The notes beneath the pieces were generated by a model, which did not search any database, was not told where the DNA came from, and worked only from the letters and a program-made list of their open reading frames with translations. This document shows, piece after piece, positions 6,921 to 11,503 of a stretch of DNA of 11,503 bases. The stretch spans positions 1,030 to 12,532 of the forward strand of contig NVTH01000099.1 in assembly GCA_002401525.1 (NCBI GenBank). Direction: 5' to 3'. A program made the translations under genes and the position numbers. Within the stretch, counting starts at the first letter, position 1. Each line of letters starts with the position of its first letter. The stretch is from Moraxellaceae bacterium. GTDB lineage: Bacteria; Pseudomonadota; Gammaproteobacteria; Pseudomonadales; UBA3067.

Positions 6921-8102
6921 ATGGGTCGTAAAGTCTGTGTGATCGGTGTTGGCATGACTAAATTTCTCAAGCCAGGCACTAGCCCCGAATATAATTTGAT
7001 GGCAAAAGAGGCAGGTGAAACTGCTCTTAAACAAGCCGGAATCCCTTACGATAAAATTGATCAAGCCTGCGTAGGTTATGTTTACGGAGAAAGTACTTCC
7101 GGAGAGCGTGCAGTATACGAATTGGGATTGACCGGAATTCCCGTTTATAACGTTAACAATAACTGCTCTACAGGGTCTACCGCCCTTTTCATGGCGAAGC
7201 AATTTGTTGAAGGTGGCAATGCGGAATGTGTGTTGGCTCTAGGCTTTGAAAAAATGAGTAAAGGGGCATTAGGCGCAACCTTTATGGATCGCTTAAACCC
7301 AATGGACAAGCACATGTTGGCTGTTTCTGAATGCCAAGAAATGACTATGGGCACGCCTACTGCCCAGCTATTTGGTGGCGCAGGTCGTGAGCATCAAGAG
7401 CTTTATGGAACGAAGGATGAAACGTTCGCTAAAATTGCGGTTAAAAACCGTCGTCACGCAGGCAATAGCGATCGTCCTATTTTCCGTGACCCTTTGACTG
7501 TTGAAGAAGTCATGGCTTCTCCTCATCAGTACGGACCCATCACTCGTCTACAATGCTGCCCTCCTACTTGTGGCGCTGCTGCAGCGATCGTTTGTACTGA
7601 AGAGTTCGCTAAAAAGCATGGCCATACGAATCCTGTTTACATTGCTGGTATGGCAATGGCGACTGATATGGAATCCACGTTCAACAGCAAATCAATGATT
7701 AATGTTGTTGGCAGTGACATGACTCGCAAGGCCGCTAACATTGTTTATGAGCAAGCTGGATTAGGTCCTAAAGACGTTGAAGTGATTGAATTGCATGATT
7801 GCTTTACCGCCAATGAGTTGATCACCTATGAAGCGTTAGGACTTTGTGAAAAAGGTGAAGGCGGCAAGTTGGTAGAAGATGAGAAAGTTACCTACGGTGG
7901 TGATTGGGTTGTTAATCCATCGGGCGGCTTGTTGTCCAAAGGGCATCCTTTAGGCGCAACGGGTTTGGCACAATGTACTGAGCTTGTTGAGCAGTTAATG
8001 GGCGATGCGAAAAAACGTCAAGTAGAAGGCGCGCGGGTTGCATTGCAGCATAACCTAGGTTTAGGTGGTGCGTGTGTTGTCGCCATGTACCGCAGAGACT
8101 AG
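6921..8102 (+). CDS. SCPx-type thiolase (3-ketoacyl-CoA thiolase/lipid-transfer protein family)
   Basis: This 393-residue thiolase of the SCP2-thiolase branch is expected to cleave 3-keto(-2-methyl)acyl-CoA with free CoA, releasing acetyl- or propionyl-CoA in the last step of a beta-oxidation round. The nucleophile is C82 in [11 protein letters not shown]. The second active-site block is HDCFTANEL with H292, a mark of the SCPx branch. GHPLGATG carries H342, and [12 protein letters not shown] near the C-terminus carries C385. The stretch from about residue 290 to the end resembles the thiolase domain of animal peroxisomal SCPx very closely. The protein stops there: no C-terminal SCP2 sterol-carrier domain is fused. 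It has a strong ribosome site and a private, long upstream region. It converges on the alpha-methylacyl-CoA racemase gene with a shared terminator. That pairing suggests methyl-branched or sterol side-chain acyl-CoAs as substrates, but this is inference; a general fatty-acid role is possible. Confidence 0.92.
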   Translation: MGRKVCVIGVGMTKFLKPGTSPEYNLMAKEAGETALKQAGIPYDKIDQACVGYVYGESTSGERAVYELGLTGIPVYNVNNNCSTGSTALFMAKQFVEGGNAECVLALGFEKMSKGALGATFMDRLNPMDKHMLAVSECQEMTMGTPTAQLFGGAGREHQELYGTKDETFAKIAVKNRRHAGNSDRPIFRDPLTVEEVMASPHQYGPITRLQCCPPTCGAAAAIVCTEEFAKKHGHTNPVYIAGMAMATDMESTFNSKSMINVVGSDMTRKAANIVYEQAGLGPKDVEVIELHDCFTANELITYEALGLCEKGEGGKLVEDEKVTYGGDWVVNPSGGLLSKGHPLGATGLAQCTELVEQLMGDAKKRQVEGARVALQHNLGLGGACVVAMYRRD

Positions 8103-8208
8103 TCCCAAAAAGACTGCTATCGACACTGCAATAAAATAGATTGAAAAGTGTTGGCCTGGACTGCTGGTCCAAAAGAGTAAGTAGTTCAGGCTGACAATTT
8201 TGAATCAT

Positions 8209-8242
8209 AAAAAAAGGGAAGCCATTAGGCTTCCCTTTTTTT
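8209..8242. terminator. Bidirectional rho-independent terminator
   Basis: A perfect 15-bp inverted repeat, AAAAAAAGGGAAGCC (8209-8223) and its complement (8228-8242), flanks the loop ATTA. The GC-rich core GGGAAGCC is followed by seven T on each strand, so it can end both the thiolase transcript from the left and the racemase transcript from the right. It lies between the two convergent stop codons (8102 and 8277). Confidence 0.95.
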
Positions 8243-8276
8243 GTGCTGGTTTTAAATCGCGTAGATTTTAAATAGC

Positions 8277-9410
8277 TTAGATCACCGCGCCTTTTTCTTT
8301 TAATGCTTTCACTTCTTCATCGCTGAAGCCGTAGTCACTTAATACCGAATCGGTATCTTGTCCGGCAAGGCGGGCACTGTTGCGAACTTCCGGCGTGGTT
8401 CGGCTGAATCGCGGAGCGGGCGCTGGCTGTGAAACGCCGTCCAATTCGATAAAGGTTTGGCGAGCCACGTTATGGGGGTGGTTCGGCGCTTCGTTAATGG
8501 ACAGTACTGGGGCGAAACAAACGTCTGTTCCTTCCATAATGTCGCACCATTCGTCACGGGTTTTAGTTTTGAATACTTCCGTGAGCTCTGCTTTAAGTTC
8601 GGGCCACTTGGCCGTCATCATTTGAGCGCCAAACTTTTCTGCGTCAACCCCTGTCTTTTCAATCAATAGTTTATAAAACTGCGGTTCGATTGAGCCCAGT
8701 GAGATCCATTGACCGTCTTTGGTTTCGTAGGTGTCGTAAAAATGAGTAGCACCGTCGAGCATGTTGGTGCCACGCTCATCGGTGTGCATGCCCATATTTT
8801 TAAAGGTGAAAAACATCGACATTAAGGAGGCGGAGCCGTCAACCATGGCAGCGTCTACCACTTGGCCTTCGTTTGATTTTTGGGCCTCTAATAACGCGCA
8901 TACCATGCCGAACGCGAGGTACATGCCGCCGCCGCCGAAATCACCCACTAGGTTCAGTGGGGGGACTGGTCGCTCACCTTTACGGCCTATGCCGTGTAAA
9001 GCGCCGGAAAGAGAGATGTAGTTAATGTCGTGGCCAGCAGCTTGTGCCATGGGACCTTCTTGTCCCCAGCCCGTCATGCGGCCGTAGACCAATTTGGGGT
9101 TACGCTTCATGCACTCTTCAGGCCCAATCCCTAATCGCTCGGCAACGCCTGGACGGAAGCCTTCAAAAATTGCGTCTGCGCCTTCGCATAAACGTAGCAC
9201 CGTTTCAGCGCCTTCTGGAGATTTCAAATTAACGGCAACGGAGCGACGGCCTCGATTCAGTACGTCGTTGGGGATTGCGCCGCCAAGTCCGCCTCCAGAT
9301 CGATCGACGCGAATCACTTCCGCGCCCATGTCAGCGAGCATCATGCCGCAAAAAGGACCGGGCCCTATACCTGCAATCTCAATTATCTTATAACCACTAA
9401 GCGGTCCCAT
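8277..9410 (-). CDS. Alpha-methylacyl-CoA racemase (CoA-transferase family III fold)
   Basis: This 377-residue enzyme interconverts (R)- and (S)-2-methylacyl-CoA, so that methyl-branched chains can enter stereospecific beta-oxidation. It belongs to the CaiB/BaiF family III fold but shows the racemase signature rather than that of the CoA-transferases. Catalytic residues can be placed by analogy with Mycobacterium MCR: H127 in AGHDINYISLSG, D157 in NLVGDFGGGG, and E242 in SIEPQFY. The blocks AGIGPGPF (13-20), FRPGVAERLGIGPEE (85-99), RMTGWGQEGP (111-120) and ERPVPPLNLVGDFGGG (146-161) also match MCR. The length is near that of the human enzyme. A good ribosome site supports the ATG at 9410. 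The gene converges on the SCPx-type thiolase gene and is divergent from the thioesterase gene. The substrate (isoprenoid acid, bile-acid-like or sterol side chain) is not determined. Confidence 0.92.
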   Translation of the reverse strand: MGPLSGYKIIEIAGIGPGPFCGMMLADMGAEVIRVDRSGGGLGGAIPNDVLNRGRRSVAVNLKSPEGAETVLRLCEGADAIFEGFRPGVAERLGIGPEECMKRNPKLVYGRMTGWGQEGPMAQAAGHDINYISLSGALHGIGRKGERPVPPLNLVGDFGGGGMYLAFGMVCALLEAQKSNEGQVVDAAMVDGSASLMSMFFTFKNMGMHTDERGTNMLDGATHFYDTYETKDGQWISLGSIEPQFYKLLIEKTGVDAEKFGAQMMTAKWPELKAELTEVFKTKTRDEWCDIMEGTDVCFAPVLSINEAPNHPHNVARQTFIELDGVSQPAPAPRFSRTTPEVRNSARLAGQDTDSVLSDYGFSDEEVKALKEKGAVI

Positions 9411-9419
9411 ATCGGTATT

Positions 9420-9425
9420 CTCCTT
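9420..9425 (-). promoter_or_regulatory. Ribosome binding site for the racemase
   Basis: On the complement, AAGGAG lies nine bases upstream of the ATG at 9410 and supports this start. Confidence 0.75.
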
Positions 9426-9715
9426 AATTATGTTGGGAATTTTTTTTAATCTGCTGGGCGAGCGCTCTAGAAAAGCTTGGTTTTAATGGAAGCCGGTCTG
9501 AGAGTGAGTTTGATTTTTCGCCCTAATTTTAATTGTTGTGTTGGACATCAAATATTATGAGAGGCCTAGTCTACCGTAAATTCTTTGCGGACAGGAAGGA
9601 AAATGGGCAATTAGGGGGTGGGCATGCTTGCGCCGCCTTGAATAAAGTAGAGGCTCAGGGTTGGGTCACTTTTTAGGGCTTAGCAATGAGCGCTAGGGCG
9701 ATGAATTAACGCGTA

Positions 9716-9738
9716 AATTCAGTCCTCGGATCTGAATT
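9716..9738. repeat. 23-bp inverted repeat, possible regulator operator
   Basis: The arms AATTCAG (9716-9722) and CTGAATT (9732-9738) are perfect complements. The interval of nine bases itself contains TCC and GGA, so the symmetry extends to ten positions per side with one unpaired T. It is not followed by a T-run. It lies about 37 bp upstream of the -35 of the thioesterase promoter, a usual place for a dimeric regulator site. Confidence 0.45.
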
Positions 9739-9761
9739 AAAAGCGTAGCCTTTTCTGGGAG

Positions 9762-9779
9762 GTCAGTGGATGCGCTGAC
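9762..9779. repeat. 18-bp dyad overlapping the -35 of the thioesterase promoter
   Basis: GTCAGTG (9762-9768) and CGCTGAC (9773-9779) pair over seven positions, one as a G-T wobble in RNA terms, around GATG. The right arm overlaps the -35 hexamer CTGACA (9775-9780). A protein bound here would block polymerase, so a repressor operator is plausible. Confidence 0.35.
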
Positions 9780-9803
9780 ATCCCTGTAGAACCCGGGTAG
9801 TAT
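9775..9803 (+). promoter_or_regulatory. Sigma70-like promoter for the thioesterase gene
   Basis: CTGACA (9775-9780, five of six -35 matches) and TAGTAT (9798-9803, four of six -10 matches) are separated by exactly 17 bp. Initiation would fall near 9810, about 58 bases before the ATG at 9869. Confidence 0.5.
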
Positions 9804-9868
9804 ACGGTCATTTCGATGACTTTCGAGTCGAAGTGAATTTACTGACGCAATGAAAAGGTAGGCAGTTG

Positions 9869-10663
9869 ATGGTGAACGCATTATTTCAAAAGAACGGTAA
9901 TATTTATACGCCCACAGAAAAAGCTGCGGGCCCGTGGGGACCCTCGATGTTGCATGGTGGGTCTACGGCTGGATTGATGGGGCATGCTATGGAGCAAGTC
10001 TCTGGTCGAGATGATTTAAATTTCGCTCGCCTCACGATTGATATGTTCCGACCTGTTCCCATGGCGCCGCTAACGGTTGAATCGAGAGTGATTCGTGATG
10101 GAAAACGAGTTCAAGTACTGGAGGCCACGGTGTTTGGAAACGGCAAAGAGGTAGCTAAAGGCACTGCTTTGAAATTGGTGCCCCAAGCGGTTGAAGTGCC
10201 GGATGTCGCGGTCCCTCCCGCAAATGCACTCGCCGGGCCCGACGGGATTGAAACCATGTCGATATTCGGAGATCAAGCAGTGGAGAATTTCCCCCCGGGT
10301 TTACATCTAAATCTTTTATTAAAACGTATTTCAGGGTTCGGCGGCACAGGTGAAGGAGAGTCCTGGTTTCGTATGCCTGTGCCGGTGGTTGAAGGCATTG
10401 AGAATTCCCCCTTTGTGCATATCGCGACGTTATCCGATTTTGGTAATGGCCTTGGGCAGCTGTATGTGAAAAACAGTGCTGGCAGCATCAATGCTGACAT
10501 TACCTTATATCTGCACCGCATTCCTGACGGTGAATGGGTGGGCTTTAAATCCAAGGCGGTGATGCAGAATCATGGCATTGGCGTAATCACTACCGAACTT
10601 TATGACCCTCAGGGGTTAGTGGGCAGTATTTCTCAAGCCATTATGCCCCAGTCGATGCCTTAA
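9869..10663 (+). CDS. Acyl-CoA thioesterase family protein (double hotdog, TesB-like)
   Basis: This 264-residue protein has two hotdog folds in one chain, as in TesB-type thioesterases that hydrolyse acyl-CoA to free acid and CoA in the cytoplasm. The first half (about 1-105) has GPWGPSMLHGGSTAGLMGHAME (21-42), the helix-entry motif of the family, and then LTIDMFRPVPMAPLTVES. The second half (about 130-264) has LSDFGNGLG (188-196), a candidate catalytic D210 in INADITLYLHR, and the ending GEWVGFKSKAVMQNHGIGVITTELYDPQGLVGSISQ. I chose the ATG at 9869 rather than the TTG three bases earlier, because ATG is the better codon and an AAGG/TAGG site lies 6-10 bases upstream. Its neighbours suggest it spares CoA or removes dead-end branched acyl-CoAs, but this is inference. 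The stop codon is 10 bp from that of the convergent outer-membrane gene. Confidence 0.85.
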   Translation: MVNALFQKNGNIYTPTEKAAGPWGPSMLHGGSTAGLMGHAMEQVSGRDDLNFARLTIDMFRPVPMAPLTVESRVIRDGKRVQVLEATVFGNGKEVAKGTALKLVPQAVEVPDVAVPPANALAGPDGIETMSIFGDQAVENFPPGLHLNLLLKRISGFGGTGEGESWFRMPVPVVEGIENSPFVHIATLSDFGNGLGQLYVKNSAGSINADITLYLHRIPDGEWVGFKSKAVMQNHGIGVITTELYDPQGLVGSISQAIMPQSMP

Positions 10664-10673
10664 GCGCTTGGTG

Positions 10674-11503
10674 CTAGGGAAGCCGGGCGATTTTTGGATT
10701 AAATATTTTGTAGAAGTCGGGCATTAGAGTGAACCCTTGTTCTGCACTTTGGCGGTCTGGAAAGGTTTTATAGTAGACGTGGTAGTAGGTGCGATAGCCG
10801 TCTTTACGAATTCGATAGGGCAAGTCTTTAATGCCATTGAAGGTGACGCGGCTATTGTATTGGTACCAGCCTCTGGCGGTGAGTAATTGAATTCCATAAG
10901 TATGTTCACCCGTTCCTAACACGCGGTTGGAGGGAGGAATAAAGTGTTCCATTTTCTTGCGTCGTTGAGGCGATTTCCCGTAGCGTACATAACGTTGTGG
11001 AAAAGGCGACTCGGCATTGGGGATGAGGGTATTGGCATTCACAAATTCGCGATCGATGAAATTAATCACCGAAGGTTGAGTTTCTTGCATTTGAATTTTG
11101 ATGGTGCGGGCTAATAGCGCGTAGTCTTGCTCTAGAAGCAACTCGGTATTGGGTATTAGGTCGATGCCAATAGCGGCATAAAGCTGTGAAAGAGAGAGCT
11201 TCATTTCAACAAACGCGGCGTATTTTTCAATCTCAGCCATTAAGGCTTTGAGGCGGTAATTGATCAAGCGGTAATATTGAGAGTTTTTATTGATGTTGGC
11301 TTTTTTTTCAAAACGGTCTTTAAGTTTCTGGTGCAATAGCGCGTTTCTTAATTGGTATTGATGCGTGGCATAGTGAGCAAAGTACTGTTGTTCAGTGATG
11401 TAAAGCTTGGCTGCAATGGTAAGGGACAGTGCCATGGTTTCTAATTCATTGATTTTCTTGGTGCCTTTAATTATTCGAATGCGCGAAGGGGATTTAATGA
11501 GCT
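10674..11503 (-). CDS. TolC-family outer-membrane protein with C-terminal SPOR-like domain, partial (runs off right edge)
   Basis: The frame is open without a stop from the right edge down to the TAG at 10676-10674, giving 275 residues plus a partial codon. The first ATG (11435) is internal: the 22 codons before it read LIKSPSRIRIIKGTKKINELET and run straight into MALSLTIAAKLYITEQQY. This has the look of the second half of a TolC-family protein, in which a helix with an RALALS-like motif continues into a long coiled helix. A second helix ends in LSQLYAAIGIDLIP (about 11195-11154), the usual end of TolC proteins. A polar linker of about 80 residues follows. The last 75 or so residues (from about 10904) read YGIQLLTARGW..., GYRTYYHVYYKTFPDRQSAEQGFTLMP, which fits the pattern of a SPOR domain, a peptidoglycan-binding module. 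TolC proteins form outer-membrane exit ducts for efflux or type I secretion. The TolC part is fairly sure, the SPOR part probable. The partner pump or secretion genes would lie to the right. Confidence 0.7.
   Translation of the reverse strand, partial: LIKSPSRIRIIKGTKKINELETMALSLTIAAKLYITEQQYFAHYATHQYQLRNALLHQKLKDRFEKKANINKNSQYYRLINYRLKALMAEIEKYAAFVEMKLSLSQLYAAIGIDLIPNTELLLEQDYALLARTIKIQMQETQPSVINFIDREFVNANTLIPNAESPFPQRYVRYGKSPQRRKKMEHFIPPSNRVLGTGEHTYGIQLLTARGWYQYNSRVTFNGIKDLPYRIRKDGYRTYYHVYYKTFPDRQSAEQGFTLMPDFYKIFNPKIARLP

Larger units (their letters stand above)
9411..9868. other. Divergent intergenic region between racemase and thioesterase genes
   Basis: This is 458 bp without a supportable gene; a 62-residue minus-strand frame here has no ribosome site or recognisable features. 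It contains a good plus-strand promoter (9775-9803), two inverted repeats (9716-9738, 9762-9779) and two short copies of GAGCGCT (9460-9466 and 9688-9694), the first part of a perfect 8-base palindrome. For the racemase on the minus strand, only a -10-like CATAAT (complement of 9554-9559) without a -35 was seen. Confidence 0.55.

Noticed and set aside
8380..9393. Several plus-strand frames of 60-100 codons opposite the racemase
   Set aside because: They are antisense shadows of a gene whose catalytic residues and family motifs are intact.
9818..9829. Hairpin GACT-TTCG-AGTC in the thioesterase leader
   Set aside because: Only four base pairs, and the closing pair is not the C-G that makes TTCG loops very stable.
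9850..9861. Tiny ATG-AAA-AGG-TAG frame just before the thioesterase start
   Set aside because: Three codons only, without its own ribosome site; it overlaps the ribosome site of the real gene and is more likely chance.
9693..9881. 62-codon minus-strand frame in the racemase-thioesterase gap
   Set aside because: It covers the promoter, both dyads' flank and the start of the thioesterase, without a ribosome site or biased composition; the regulatory reading explains the region better.

Overview
The window looks like a chromosomal segment of a free-living, probably marine or environmental, gammaproteobacterium. This rests on E. coli-type riboflavin synthase, P. aeruginosa-like LiuA, a BarA/GacS-style hybrid kinase and moderate GC; the lineage is an inference. 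No mobile element, tRNA, rRNA or CRISPR was seen. Both ends cut through genes. The accessory character comes from metabolism: acyl-CoA and molybdenum-hydroxylase genes rather than defence or mobile genes.

Layout: (1) 1-263, minus, the N-terminal 87 residues of isovaleryl-CoA dehydrogenase (LiuA), leaving through the left edge. (2) 264-594, a divergent intergenic region with a near-perfect tandem repeat just before the next gene. (3) 595-2883, plus, a membrane-anchored hybrid sensor histidine kinase with one degenerate and one intact receiver domain. (4) 5728-2957, minus, a two-gene operon for a periplasmic IorAB-type molybdenum hydroxylase: the [2Fe-2S] subunit first, then the molybdopterin subunit with a Tat leader. 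(5) 5825-6454, plus, a stand-alone riboflavin synthase gene, divergent from the operon across only 96 bp. (6) 6455-6920, a long non-coding leader. (7) 6921-8102, plus, an SCPx-type thiolase. (8) A perfect bidirectional terminator at 8209-8242. (9) 9410-8277, minus, an alpha-methylacyl-CoA racemase. (10) 9411-9868, non-coding, with two inverted repeats and a good sigma70-like promoter. (11) 9869-10663, plus, an acyl-CoA thioesterase-family protein. (12) 11503-10674, minus, the C-terminal part of a TolC-family outer-membrane protein that ends in what looks like a SPOR domain. Its frame stays open to the right edge, so the ATG at 11435 is internal.

Working together: LiuA, the racemase, the SCPx thiolase and the thioesterase all act on acyl-CoA thioesters. 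The racemase and thiolase are the two activities classically needed to shorten 2-methyl-branched chains (isoprenoids, sterol side chains). The molybdenum hydroxylase could feed such a pathway by water-derived hydroxylation or aldehyde oxidation, but its substrate cannot be read from sequence. I did not find a convincing new multi-gene system. The items most worth a second look are the TolC-SPOR fusion, the Tat-plus-lipobox leader on the molybdenum subunit, the degenerate receiver in the kinase, and the dyads ahead of the thioesterase gene.
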